Of a DNA stretch of 64,000 bases, positions 9,697 through 20,849 are shown one piece after another. A program made the translations under genes and the position numbers. This stretch comes from Chloranthus sessilifolius. Lineage: Eukaryota > Streptophyta > Magnoliopsida > Chloranthales > Chloranthaceae. The stretch lies in NCBI GenBank assembly GCA_021018995.1, contig CM037585.1, forward strand, positions 66,900,646-66,964,645, in the 5' to 3' direction. Under the pieces are notes generated by a model. The model made no database searches, was not told the DNA's origin, and saw only the letters and a list, made by a program, of their open reading frames with translations. Each line of letters starts with the position of its first letter. Position 1 is the first letter of the stretch.

Positions 9697-12502
9697 ATGA
9701 AGAGTAAAATGGATGGGCCGGAGGAAACTCTCGCGAACATACGCCGGAGAACAACTACTTCCACCCCCAAACCCTCCAAGAAGTCGAAGCCAATCGACAC
9801 ACCACCTGTCAAGAGGAAGCTCACTGAGATGTCACCCAAAAAAGAGTCCTAAAGCTAAGAAAGCCAAAGTTGTTGAGATTCAGGAGCCTAGAGCTGCCCC
9901 TCCAGTAGAGCTGCTGGTGGGGTTAACTACCCCAAATGAGTTTGTAGAAAAATTAAGTCTTGTCCCTGAGACGAATTTTGATCTGGCATATTTTGCCAAC
10001 ATTGGGGAGTGCCAGGGGACATTGGAATATTTGAAAAAAGAAGGTCTGCTACCCCTGCTTTCACCCTTGAAGGAAAATGTCTATCCCAGGTTAGTGAAAT
10101 TGTGGTACTAGAACTTGACAAAGAAGGTGGTACCTGGAGCTGAGGATACACTGGAAATCTCGATTGATGATTGAAAGCTGACTGTTGATTGTAGAGATAT
10201 TGGGATGGCTTTGGGGGTCCCATATTAATTTGACTCCACCGGAGCTGAGGGAGCACATATAGGGGCCACATTTCTGGAAATGGCTAAACAGGTTACTAAT
10301 GGAATAGTGGGCTCTGGTGAATCCTTGATGAGAAGAGACCTCCATCCTACCCTCCGACTCATTGATACCATTCTGAGGAAAAATGTCTGTCTCTGGCCAT
10401 TTGCAAGAGAGAAGGACCCCTTTAGTGGATGCACTGTACTTTTGTTCAAAGGGGCAATTTGTTAATGCACCTAAGCTGATTTTTGAAATAATGGTGGACA
10501 TCAATGACAAGGTGCTGAAGAGGCAAGCTTTTGCTAAAGGAGGTAGCCTGCCTTTTTACAGACTCATCACATGTCTGCTCAAGACTGGAAAATATGTGAT
10601 TAAGCAATCTGAACCAATGGAGAAGCTGACCTTTAAATTGTATGGTAAGCGAGAATGGTCAACCAGCCTCACCTTGATTAAGAAAGACCAACCAGTTGGA
10701 AGGGAGGCGGCTGAGAAGACAACCACTACCGTGGCAGCAGAGACTCCTGCAGAGATACCCTTATCTACCCCTCCACCTACTTTACTTTTTCTGTTTGTAT
10801 CTGTCCCTCTTCAAATAGACCTCTCTCCACCCACCTCAGAACCTGTTTCCACTTCAACCACCTCTCATTTTTTCCAACCTTCCATATTGGACCTCCCACA
10901 TTCCTCGAGACAATCCCCTTGCATCCACAGGGCGTGGACCTGTTCACCACTACTGCGTTCACGGCCCTCATGACCTCAATTGTGGAGGATGTTGCTCATG
11001 AGTACACTCCACTTCTTGACTCCCCACACCCACTCTTCCTCATTTTAACCATGCACCATCTTCTCCCTTCCAGCATGTCCAAGCACCAACCCCTTCTACC
11101 CCCACCAGGCCTGACACCCTCACTCAAATCCTTTCCGTCTTCCAATCCATTAAGTCCTAATTAACCATCAACACCGACACCCAACCCTCATGAGCTCATG
11201 TCTCCAATCAATTCAATCCATCCTTATCTCATCCTCTTCCACTCCTCAACCCCCTCACCTATCCCCTCCTGTTTCACCCATACCTACTCCACAACACGCA
11301 GCTGCCCAACCTGAGGAAGTAGCCGCACCAGCTCTCCCCATACTTTCCTCACCACAGGCCACTTTACCCTCATCCACAGATTTACTGACCTCCCCAGCAG
11401 CTGAATCCCCTCTACCCTTCACCACCCCCCACCTATTTTCCAGGATGCCTCCACCTAAACTGATCCATGGGAGGGTCTGGTTCTTTCCACCCCCTCTACT
11501 TCTTCCACTCCACCCTTGTCCTTGCCTATTGTCCTTCGCCAATCCATGCACATACCTCCTACCTCACCCTGTTGTATGCCATGAGGGATAACCCTTACAT
11601 TCATAGGGATGTCCTGAGAGGTATGGCTGCACTTCGAGCTTCCATTGAGGCCCCTTATGAGGCGAGGATTGCCACCATCGAATTGGAGCACCGAATTCAG
11701 CTCCAAGATATCTCTCAAGGGTGGTTTGAAATTCTGACTCGTTATGAGTTAGTAAAACAATTGGCAGCTACTAAGAGCCTCATTGCCAAATATGAGAAGA
11801 AGAATTCTGAGCTTCTCAAGAAAAAACTGGCCAATGCTCAAGAGATACTCAAGGCCACCAAGGAACTCTCTGATGGCAACCTACTCTATGCTACCAAATA
11901 AATTGATATATTGGAGAAAAAGGTTGCTTCCCTTACCTCTCAGCCATTTCAGCCTACCCCTCTCACTACTGTACCCCCTCCTACACCTCCTTCCACTCAA
12001 TCTTGTCCCCCCCTACAACTCAACCTCCTCCCACCTCCCCTGTGGATGTGCACCCTCCTCCAACCTAGGAACCTCCCCCCACTCAACCTGCCCCTCAAAA
12101 ATCAAAAAGGGCTCCCCCCAAGAAGAAATTCACTGTAAAAGATCTGCTCCCTCTGCTACCCCTGCCAAGAAAGGAAAGAGGCCTGTTGCCCAGTCTAAAG
12201 CCACACCTCCCACCCAGCCCCCACCCCAACCTGATACCTCTTTCACCTTACTATCTAAGGAAGAAAGGAGGAAGGCTGCTGCGGCTCTCAGATTGGACCC
12301 CACTACCCTTTTTCCATCAGATTCAGATTTCGATTCTGTTGCTGCTGTTGACCCCAAAGGTAAACAACCCATTGCCCAGTCTAAGGAGGCAGCAACGAAG
12401 CCGTAACCGAGGGCTAAATCTAAAGGCAAAGCTACCTTATCTAAGGATGAGCTGAAAAACCTGGCTGACCTCTATGAATGGCCAGATGATGCCTGTAAAT
12501 AG
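9697..12502 (+). pseudogene. Accessory 3' ORF of element C (putative plant transposon protein type), broken
   Basis: First ATG after the leader is at 9697. Order of parts: basic N-terminus with Lys/Arg clusters (9750-9890); a globular domain (about 9900-10720) sharing KENVYPRLVKLWY, IGMALGVPY and SLMRRDLHPTLRLIDTILR-like segments with the accessory ORF of D; a long Pro/Ser/Thr-rich linker (10740-11560); a charged, predicted coiled-coil segment (11580-11940, with DVLRGMAALRASIEAPYEA); a second Pro-rich stretch; and a basic tail ending ADLYEWPDDACK. Breaks: frameshift near 9845, TAG at 10109, TGA near 10173, TAA near 10227, frameshift near 10410 and more. Several stops replace Gln codons present in D, consistent with C-to-T decay. 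No signal peptide or membrane segment. The domain resembles what databases call a putative plant transposon protein; its function is unknown. Confidence 0.7.
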
Positions 12503-13360
12503 CTATGCAGTTTTGTTGTTTTCGTTTCTCCCTCACTTGTCTCATGTATCTATTTATCTTGTTAATACAATTTTGTCTTCACGTAGATTTGTTATTTTGT
12601 CTTTCTGTATCACTCTTTTTCCCCCGCATGCCTCTCTCCTACTTTCATAGTGTAAAATAGTGAGGACACTGTTTAGTTTAGGTTTGGGGGTATGGCATGT
12701 ATGTATGCCAATAAATTAGTTACTTTTAGTACAACTAAGCTAAAATGAAGTGTTTGGAATTAATTAGAGTAAATTCTCACTGGAATTTTTGTAAAAAGAG
12801 GATATTAAGAGAACAACTTTTTAAAATTGAAATGAGTTGTAGTTTTAACATTTTTCATGAAGCAAATGTCAAGTATTTTTTAAAAAAATTGGTGTTTAGT
12901 GAACCTGAAATGAGAGAAAACTGTGAGGATACCCCCCAAAAATTTTGATGGAAGACCATACTCAGTGAGATTTCGGCCTGAAATTTTCTTTTATTTCTTT
13001 GAAGAGTGCCTGGGCAATTCTTCTGCGCTATGGACTGATTGGATCTAATTCTAATCACTAGAAGTTAGGCAATTCCAAGTTGAAACAACTTGACAACATT
13101 CATGACGTAAGGCCATCCCTTGGACAGTTTGAGCTTAAAATGTCCCACCTTTAAACTGCCCTCGATGCACACCACTTGAGCCTCAAAAGTCCAAACTTTC
13201 TTTGAGGAAAACCAGAAATGTTAAACCCAAAACCTTTTGACCTATTTCAGTTCACCTCCAATCTGAGAAATTAGGAAGAGAAAGGAGAAGTGAGATTAGA
13301 GGAAGATGTTAAATCTGGTTGAAAGAAAGGAGAACACATTCTGTGGTGTTGTAGTATTCC

Positions 13361-13365
<5 letters not shown>

Positions 13366-13404
<39 letters not shown>
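13366..13404 (+). repeat. Poly(A) tract of about 39 nt
   Basis: Homopolymer A-run in the noncoding block of C. Element D has a 23-nt A-run at the equivalent place (49839-49861), and A, B and H have A-rich stretches there too. Confidence 0.9.
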
Positions 13405-13406
<2 letters not shown>

Positions 13407-14130
13407 AAAACAGAGCAAAAAGGATGAGAAAGAGAAATCACCTCACTTGAAAATCTACAAGAAGATAAGAAGCTGATCACTTCAAGTTTGAAAATTCAAA
13501 AAAAAAAAAAAAGTGAAAGGGTGCTGAAATGAAGGTGTTGTCTAGACCACCTCCTTACCTTCACTGATTTATCAATTTGAACCCCTTTACCCTTTCATTT
13601 TCTTACAAATCTCATCCCTAAGCCACATCACAACCCAATAAAAAGACCTTACTGATCTGAAATAGATTGAGTTGTCATGTGGAGATAAGGATCTGTCTAA
13701 TCTATGGTGAAAAGAGACAAAAATTATAGAAATTAGAGCAATGCCTATGCTCATGCTTACAGCCTATTTGAGGACTGTAACTGCTCTTGAGCAGTGTGAA
13801 ATTCTGCACCCTTCATTATTGTTGTGAGTTAACAACCCTGGTATGACTGGGGCCTGAAATCCAATTTGATGGGGGTAGTATCAAAACAGAACTCTCAAAT
13901 GAAAGGTGAGCCATGCATCAATCTTCAGACGTAATACCTTGACATGAACTGATTGACGATGAAGAAATTACTGCAAAATTTCATGTTTTAAGTTGGTGAC
14001 TTTTCTTCTAAAAACCCTCAAGAACTGAAAAGACATGATGAGAATTTATTCTAGTTTACTGAAATTCGGTGTAGCAAGATGTACTATTATTAACTAACTT
14101 TATTGGGGAAGTTTGTGGGAACCTTCACTA

Positions 14131-14178
14131 AAACCCTCAGGAGACTTCACTCCTCCACTAGAGATCACCTAGGGGTTT
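14131..14178 (+). other. Predicted three-way RNA fold (C)
   Basis: AAACCC/GGGTTT outer stem; AGGAG/CTCCT hairpin intact; second hairpin CTAGA/CCTAG has one mismatch. Confidence 0.5.
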
Positions 14179-14243
14179 GGTGCATATGCGAAATGCATCC
14201 GTGCTCCCTACGAATGTGACATTTTTATTTTCTTTTTATTCTC

Positions 14244-14281
14244 CTTTGCTCAGGGACTAGCAAAGCTTAGGTTTGGGGGTG
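14244..14281 (+). other. Pre-PPT hairpin and polypurine tract (C)
   Basis: CTTTGCT-CAGGGACT-AGCAAAG hairpin (14244-14265), then AGGTTTGGGGGTG directly before the LTR. Confidence 0.75.
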
Positions 14282-14554
14282 TGTTAAGTGGTGAAAAATG
14301 CCACTTTTCACCCTATAACCTGATCATTGATAGACCTATGAGCACACTAATAAGATTTTGTCAAGTGCATTTTGTAGACAGTAATAAAAGAAGATACTCA
14401 TGCAGAAAAGCACTCAAGAATGCCCAAAAAGGAGCTATCTCTCAGCACAGGAAAAACCCAGCAACAGCACAGCAGAGTGTAGCACATCACTGGACCCTTG
14501 GAGCGCGTGGCTACAGCAGGGCAAGGCGAAGGAAGTGAGAACAGGTTGAAAATG

Positions 14555-15160
14555 TCCTATCGATTGGTCACCTAAAGGCTTCGATAGGAGCTGAAAGCAA
14601 AGAAAGGAAGAATTCGTGCAGTTGAAGAGGTCTTCAATAGGATCTGAAGGCAGAAGAAAAATGAATTCGTGTGGATTAAGGAGTTCAATAGGATCTCAGA
14701 ATCTATCGAGTAGCTGAAAGGAAAGAAGAAGCCATCCTATCGAAAATATGGCTGAAGTGTCAAAGGAACCTATCGAATGGTTTCTTGAACCTATTGAGAT
14801 GAAAATGCTAGAATAGAACCATTCAAAGGGTGATTGAGCCTTTTGATAAGACTGAAAGCAAACCTATCAAAATGGCAGAATGCAAAGCAGAACCTGTCGA
14901 AATGGTTTTCCAATCGGTCGAAAGCTTCCTGAACCTGTCGAAATCGTGTGTAAAACTTCTCAAAATTCAGCTGTGCACACGTTGTGATTCAGTGACCTGC
15001 TACACACAACCCGAGACACTTGGTGACCGACACGACGGTTCCAGAAGATGCCCTAGAAAACCGTAACCGACCCACGTGCTTTAACAGAACTCTAACAAAC
15101 TCTGACAACCTTCTAGAAGGGATTTTTGGTAGGAAAAACAAAGGAGAAAGCTATATATAG
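14555..15160 (+). promoter_or_regulatory. U3 promoter of C with reiterated CCTATCGAAA motif
   Basis: About 12 variants of CCTATCGAAA/TTTCGATAGG between 14555 and 14950 (for example 14555, 14580, 14699, 14731, 14768, 14861, 14889, 14930), then TATA box TATATATAG at 15152-15160. The motif is the same as in the internal promoter of C but absent from the other families. Confidence 0.7.
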
Positions 15161-15649
15161 AGACCCCCAATTGCAATTGAGGGGGGGATCGAGATCTGAG
15201 CCAAAATTTGGAGATTAGAGCTTGCAAAGAAATTCCATTTCCCTCCTTTAGCCCAACCATGGTTGGCTAAGTCCCTTGGAGTAGCGAGGAGCAAAGTTAG
15301 ATCTGTAATTGGGTAATGTTAAGAGTGCTATTGTAGGTTCCTAGCTGCACAGACTACAGATCTGAGAGTATTTCCATTATAGAGTGTTCTTGTTTGCAAT
15401 GATAATGCTATTTTTAATGCTTTAATTAGATTCAAATTTCTTTTGGTTCCATTTGGTGATCAATCTGATCTGTGTAGAGGAGTCTATATATCAGCTCACC
15501 CACTTAACTGGTAGACCTCTTAGATACCATCTGATCTCCCTGGATCTGATGCTTCTGTGATTCCTTAAGTCTGTGACCTGAGAATTACAACATCTGCAGT
15601 GGTTTTAATTATTCTAATTGATGCTCTGGCTTTGAAGGAGATCCCTAGG

Positions 15650-15681
15650 ATGGTTTGTGACCATTAAAGTGGACAGATCAT
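15650..15681 (+). other. Conserved bulged leader hairpin, copy 1 (C)
   Basis: ATGGTTTGT/ACAGATCAT stem with two G-T pairs, GA bulge, CCA/TGG, loop TTAAAG. Confidence 0.6.
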
Positions 15682-15763
15682 AACCTTAAGATGAGTCTAA
15701 GCTCAGGCTACAATTGGATTCATCTGCTGCAATCCAATCCATGGATTCGATAAAGTCTATCGG

Positions 15764-15795
15764 ATCGTCTGTGACCATTAAAGTGGATAGATCAT
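15764..15795 (+). other. Conserved bulged leader hairpin, copy 2 (C)
   Basis: ATCGTCTGT/ATAGATCAT with one mismatch and G-T pairs, GA bulge, CCA/TGG, loop TTAAAG. It lies only about 115 bp after copy 1. Confidence 0.5.
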
Positions 15796-16240
15796 AGCCT
15801 TAAGACAAGGTGGATCTTATGATTTGGAGTGGAATTTATACCCTGCAGCTGTGCTTATAGCCAGTTGAGGGAATTGTGTGCTCTGAACCTCTGTAGCATG
15901 ATTAATCAAATTCGAGTTTAGTGAAAACCAACCTCCAAGCTACTCTTCGCCATTTTATGCTTTTTACTCTCTTCCCCTGCAAGATCTAAGCTCCTAAACT
16001 CGATCCAATTTAGCTTATGTTTAATTTTAGCTTAGTTTAAGTGACAATCAATTTCAAACCTCGCCCCTGTCTTTTAGCTAAATTAGTAATAGTTAGGGTG
16101 CCAGATCTGACATAGATATGGAGATTTATCATATTTCTAACCAACCTCCCTATGGACATTCCCTTACTCACCATTCTTTTAAAGCTTGTTACAACAGATT
16201 CTGAATACTTATAGGTCTGTATGAGTGTGTCTGCCTAGTT

Positions 16241-16870
16241 TTATTGATGATTTTAGACCCTCATTTGAGGGAAGGCAAATACGCCAACAATTTCTCATGG
16301 TCTCCAAATACCCGCAATGGTTAGCTAATATTGTACCAGTACCAAAGAAGGATGGGAAGGTCCGTATGTGCATTGACTTTCAAAACCTGAACAAGGCAAG
16401 CCCGAAGGACGACTTCCCATTATCGCACATTGACATCTTAGTCGACAACATTGCTAAGCACGGGATGCTCTCCTTCATTGATGGATTCTCTGGATACAAT
16501 CAAATCAGGATGGCGGAGGCAGATCGAGAGAAGACAATATTTATTAGCCCCTGGGGAACTTATGCTATCGAGTCATTCCATTCGGGTTGAAAAATGCTGG
16601 TGCAACATACCAAAGAGCAATGACAACACTCTTCCACGATGTGATGCACCAAGAAATTGAGGTGTACGTCAACGACATGATCACCAAGTCACCGGATCAA
16701 AGTGACCATCTGATAAACCTCCAAAAGTTGTTTGAGCGGCTGAGAAAATATAGGTTATGTCTGAATCCTCAAACATGCACATTCGGCGCCATGTCAAGAA
16801 AGTTGCTAAGATTCATCGTCAGCAGGAGAGGCATCGAGGTCGACCCAGTCAAGGTATAGGTCATCACGGA
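16241..16870 (+). pseudogene. Tat-type reverse transcriptase fragment (element F)
   Basis: Conserved RT segments are readable across two frames: KYPQWLANIVPVPKKDGKVR, CIDFQNLNKASPKDDFPLSH, LSFIDGFSGYNQIRM, then after a frameshift near 16588 KNAGATYQRAMTTLFHD and EVYVNDMITKSPDQSDHL. The active-site box normally reading YVDD is YVND (AAC in place of GAC, 16672-16674), so the enzyme would be dead even in frame. The region before 16290 does not match RT well and is the truncation joint. A stop interrupts at about 16857. Confidence 0.85.
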
Positions 16871-16884
16871 AATTCTACCACCGT

Positions 16885-17500
16885 CTATTGAAAAAGAGGT
16901 AAGAGGTTTCTTGGGCAGGATACAGTACATCAGTAGGTTCATTACACATCTCACTCCTATCTGCACATTGGTCTTCAAGCTGCTAAAGAAAGATTCTCCC
17001 GTTGAATGGAAAGACGACTGTCAAGCGGCATTCGATAAAATCAAAGGCTTCCATCTTAACCCTCCAATATTAGTACCACCTAATCTGGGGAGACCACTCT
17101 TAATGTATCTCTCCATGACAGAAGTTTCAATGGGATGTGTCCTAAGGTAGAATGATGAGACAGGAAGAAGCGAGCAAGCCATTTTCTACCTGAGTAAGAC
17201 CGACTACGAGACGCGCTATTCTCATCTGGAGAAAGCATGCTTGGTTCTTGTGTGGGCCACATAGAGGCTCCGTCACTACTTGCTATCCCAAGTCATTCTA
17301 CTCCTAACACGCATGGATCCATTAAAGTACCTATTCAAAGAACCAGCCATCACTGGGCGAACTACGCGCTGACAGCTCTTACTATCTAAATTTGACATCA
17401 CCTACGCCACTCAAAAGTTAATCAAGGGGCAGGCGCTCGCCGATCATCTTGCTGATAATCCCTTACCCGATAATGAACCTCTAAGGACCAAATTTCCAAA
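16885..17500 (+). pseudogene. RT connection and first RNase H domain (element F)
   Basis: EVRGFLGRIQYISRFITHLT, CQAAFDKIKGFHLNPPILVP and LMYLSMTEVSMGCVLR are followed by an in-frame stop, then EQAIFYLSKTDYETRYSHLE and LLSKFDITYATQKLIKGQ. These are the usual thumb/connection and RNase H landmarks of gypsy pol. The first catalytic Asp, normally in a YLAVS/D-type segment, cannot be assigned with confidence. At least three stops are present. Confidence 0.75.
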
Positions 17501-17538
17501 CGAGGACATCTTGTTCATGACAGAGGATGATACAGTAG

Positions 17539-17930
17539 AGACAGAGGTGTCCTGGGTGATGCACTTCAATGGAGCGACAAATGTCGAAGGTCAAGGAGTT
17601 GGCGCTATCCTAATCTCACCAAAGTGGTCCCACGTACCAGTTTTTTTCAAACTCAACTTCCCCTGCACTAACAACATGGCTGAATATGAGGCATGCGTAG
17701 TTGGCTTACAAGAAACTCTAGACCTGAATGTAACTCACCTCAAGGTGTTTGGAGACTCACAATTGATCACATGCTAGACAAATGGAGATTGGAAAAAGAA
17801 GGATGAGAAGTTGATCCCATACCATGAACACCTTGAAGATCTAATAGCATGCTTTGATGATGTAACTTTCACCTATGTCCTGCGAGTAAGAAATTGATTC
17901 GCCGATGCCCTGGCAATATTGCCATCAATG
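17539..17930 (+). pseudogene. Second (archaeal-like) RNase H domain (element F)
   Basis: WVMHFNGATNVEGQGVGAIL, NNMAEYEACVVGLQETLDLN and LKVFGDSQLITC follow the order of a type-I RNase H of the archaeal-like kind that Tat elements acquired in addition to the retroviral one: a D-like first strand (here HFNGA where HFDGA is usual, so the first catalytic Asp is Asn), E in NMAEYEA, D in FGDSQL. A stop follows at 17775, and RN-FADALA ends the domain. The dual RNase H places F in the Tat clade. Confidence 0.75.
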
Positions 17931-18215
17931 GTGGAAATTCTCTATGGTGTTGAGATGAAGCCGATCATGATTGAACAGAGGAACGAGTCGGTCTTCTACC
18001 TCCAGATTAAGGAACCCTCAAGGTTATATGATGAGCTACCGTGGTTCTCAGATATCAAGAATTTCCTCAAAACTCAAGCATTTCTTGAGGGGACATCCAA
18101 AGAGGACAAGCAAACCATTCCATGTTTAGCAGTAAACTATGTCATCTGCGGGTAGTATCTCTACAAGCGGTCATATAAAAATATCCTGCTCCAATGCCTA
18201 ACTAAAAGCGAGGCA

Positions 18216-19290
18216 ACGAGCATCATGAAAGAGATTCATGAGGGAGTGTGGGGCCCATATCAATGAGCACATGCTTGCCAAAAAGATCCTACGGTAAGGG
18301 TATTTTTGGATCACCATGGAAACTGACTGTTGCAAGCATGTTCAGAAGTACTATAAATGCCAAGAACACTCCATTCTGATCCATACTCTGACTATAGATC
18401 TACATAGCATGACCACTCTATGGCCATTTGCCACTTGGGGCCTTGATGTTGTCAGGAAAGTCAATCCGAAAGCATCAAACGGACATCAATTCATCTTGGT
18501 TGTCATTGAATACTTCACCAAATGGGTAGAGGCAGCATCCTACATGAGCATCACGAGCCAGCATGTTGAGAAATTCATCAAAAGTAATATTGTTTGCTGA
18601 TTTGGTGTACCCAAGAATATCATCATGGACAACGGCATGAACTTTGTGAATAAGCACATCAAGGCCATCTGTGAGCAGTACAAGATCAAATATCATTGCT
18701 CGTCACCATATCGGCCACAAACCAATGGGGCTGTGGAGGCTGCTAACAAAACGGTCGTCCACATCCTTGAGAAGATGGTTGTCACCTATCGAGATTGGAG
18801 CAAAATGTTACCATTCGCTTTATGGGCCTATAGAACATCGATCCCCGCCACTATAGGGGCAACACCGTTCTCCCTTGTATATGGAATTGAGGCCGTCCTG
18901 CCGATAGAGGTTGAAGTACCCTCGCTTCGTATACTCCTTGAGTTAGGCCTACCCAAAGCAGAAAGGGAGAGATTCCGCTTTGAGCAGTTGAACTTGCTGG
19001 GTGAGAAAAGGCTTCTAGCCTTTTGTCATACCCAGGTGTACCAAGGGAGAATCGCACACACTTACAACAAACGTGTTCTCGGTCGAGATTTGAATGTAGG
19101 AGACATCGTACTCAAGAAAATCTTCCCATCCCTCTACACCGATTCGAGAGGGAAATTAAAGCCTAACTAGAAAGGACCTTATGTCATCTGAGAGGTGCTC
19201 CCGGGGATACACTATCCTCCTAGCCACCATGGACAGGGATCACTTTCCTCAGCCCATCAATGCTGGATACGTCCGACGATTCTACTCCTA
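18216..19290 (+). pseudogene. Integrase (element F)
   Basis: A zinc-finger remnant (IHEGVWGPY..., HVQKYYKCQEH) is broken by stops near 18265 and 18297. The core has GLDVVRK (first Asp), IIMDNGMNFVNKHIKAI (second Asp), PYRPQTNGAVEAANKTVVHI (catalytic Glu), then LPFALWAYRTSIPATIGATP and the C-terminal ILKKIFP/GKLKPN-KGPYVI segment ending about 19290. One stop (TGA at 18598) separates the two core halves. All three D,D-35-E residues are still encoded. The spacing after integrase to the accessory region is about 1.5 kb. Confidence 0.85.
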
Positions 19291-19299
19291 GTCTCCGCG

Positions 19300-20849
19300 G
19301 CAAGGTAAGTATTGACAAAAATAGATACGTGACTGCTTAAGGATACTTTAACAAGAGGCCATCATTTCTAAATTTAGTAGCTAAAAAGCGTCCCTGAATA
19401 CTCATACCTCTTGCTACACCAGTTGAGCCGTTAACCCTTCTGTCATCAACTCTTTCCAAACTAAAAAAATGTGTGTATATACCAAACAAAAAAAATAAAA
19501 AAGAGTTACCATTAAAATCCAAAAGAAATTAGAAAAGTAAAATCCTAAAAGAGGATAAGCAAAAAAGGAATAAAAAAAATAGAAAAGAAAAAGTGGGGCA
19601 TGTACAGTCAAAACCCCCATGGAAGACGTGTATTATGGCAGCCGGAACCCAATCAAGGAAACCTTTTTGAAAACCTAGAATACCTTCAAAATTCCTAACC
19701 TATCCCATGGCCACGATACATTCCAAGAAAAAACCCTATTTAAGGTCTACAAGCAGTCATAGTAGCCATTGAGTCAGCGCAAGCCAAGCTGAGAGACAAC
19801 AAAAGAATTCCATCTAGCCGGCTATGACAGAATCGACGTTCATGTTGTGGCCTTTGATAAGATAAATGAAAATAAAATAAAAATATACAAGCTCAAACCA
19901 AGAGGGCATTGTGAAAACCCGAAAGGGCGCCGTGGATAAAAATAGCAAGCTTGTGCGGACCAGGTGAAAACCTGGAAGGGCACCTAGGGTAAAAATGAAA
20001 ACCCATAGACATAGTGAAAACCTGAAAGGGCACTACAGGTAAAAAAGAGGGCAACAACGGGCACGGCAGAAACCCACCTTAGGCGTTGTGAGTAAGAATG
20101 TTGTAAAGGAGAAATGAAAAAGAAAATAAATAAGATCCCCTCGGTTCCCCTCCTGCATTACTCGATTCTCGATGGGGCCGCTCATGTTAGCTCAAATCCG
20201 AGTCCCGACCAATAATGCTTTCGTAACTACACCGTCAAACGTATGACCATGGGTAAGGAGAAAAAGGTCAATTCAATCCAAAGGAATAAATGTCCCAGCC
20301 TTGGCAAAAATTGTTGAACTTCACTAAGGACCAACCATGAAAGGGGGTTAGACCATGCTCAAAAGGGGACCCGTCATCTCCCCGGTAATTAAGACATCGC
20401 CAAAATAAAAAAAGAGGGCAAGGAGACCATTTTTATCAAAGATAACAGATTTCCCTTCCCCATTTTCACACCCACATTGTGTGCACCATCATAGGGAAAG
20501 GAGCCCCTTTTTGCAAGAGATAATAGAGTTTATTTTATGTGCCCATACTATGCACTTTCCATCTCAAAAGAGGTCTGTCAATCAAAGAAAGGAGAAATAA
20601 CATTGTTTTGTTAGATAATAGATTTTTGTTTCTCATGTACAAACCTGTATACAGCTGACACCACATCCCAGAAAATAATATGTGAGATGTCTAGCTTCTT
20701 TCTTTCTTTCCTTCTTTTTCTTTACAAAAAGTGCAAAAACAATAAAAACATAAAGAAAATATGTATACCAAAAAGATATCTCTAATTAGGGGTTTCTTAC
20801 GCCCCTTTCTATGATTTTAATCTATGTAAAAAGTATGTGCAGGAGGGTA
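19300..20849 (+). other. Post-pol spacer of F with GTGAAAACC repeats
   Basis: No sense-strand gene. Contains three imperfect repeats of about 50 bp at 19912-20050, each with GTGAAAACC-GAAAGGGC-C and a GGTAAAAA tail, a kind of repeat I associate with the 3' region of Tat/Ogre elements. The rest (20100-20849) is A-rich noncoding DNA with no clear structure. Confidence 0.55.

Larger units (their letters stand above)
12680..14243 (+). other. Conserved 3' noncoding block of element C
   Basis: Begins with AGGTTTGGGGGTATGGC (12680-12696), 180 bp after the ORF stop. Blocks shared with A, B, D, H: GTGAGATTTCGGCCTG (12968), CACTAGAAGTTAGG (13057), GTCATGTGGAGATAAGG (13673), GCCTATGCTCATGCTTA (13743), GCTCTTGAGCAGTGTGAAA (13783). 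Contains a pure A-run at 13366-13404. The short ORFs here are not conserved. Confidence 0.7.
8513..16240 (+). mobile_element. Element C: Athila-type retrotransposon, 3' half
   Basis: Runs from the extreme C-terminus of pol through the internal promoter, long accessory ORF, conserved noncoding block, PPT and 3' LTR. It is interrupted on the left by the LTR of B and loses the last roughly 100 bp of its LTR on the right, where it joins Tat element F at about 16240. Its LTR is related to D at both the start and the leader, but the U3 core carries a different motif (TTTCGATAGG), so it is a separate family. Confidence 0.75.
14282..16240 (+). repeat. 3' LTR of element C (3' end truncated)
   Basis: Starts TGTTAAGTGGTGAAAAATGCC, is collinear with the D LTR in its first 60 bp and in the leader part, and stops about 100 bp short of the expected ...CAACA end, where Tat-type RT sequence begins (about 16240). 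It contains the TTTCGATAGG cluster, a TATA box and two leader hairpins. Confidence 0.8.

Noticed and set aside
11255-12429. Minus-strand Gly-rich frames opposite the accessory ORF of C
   Set aside because: Shadow of Pro-rich coding sequence on the plus strand.
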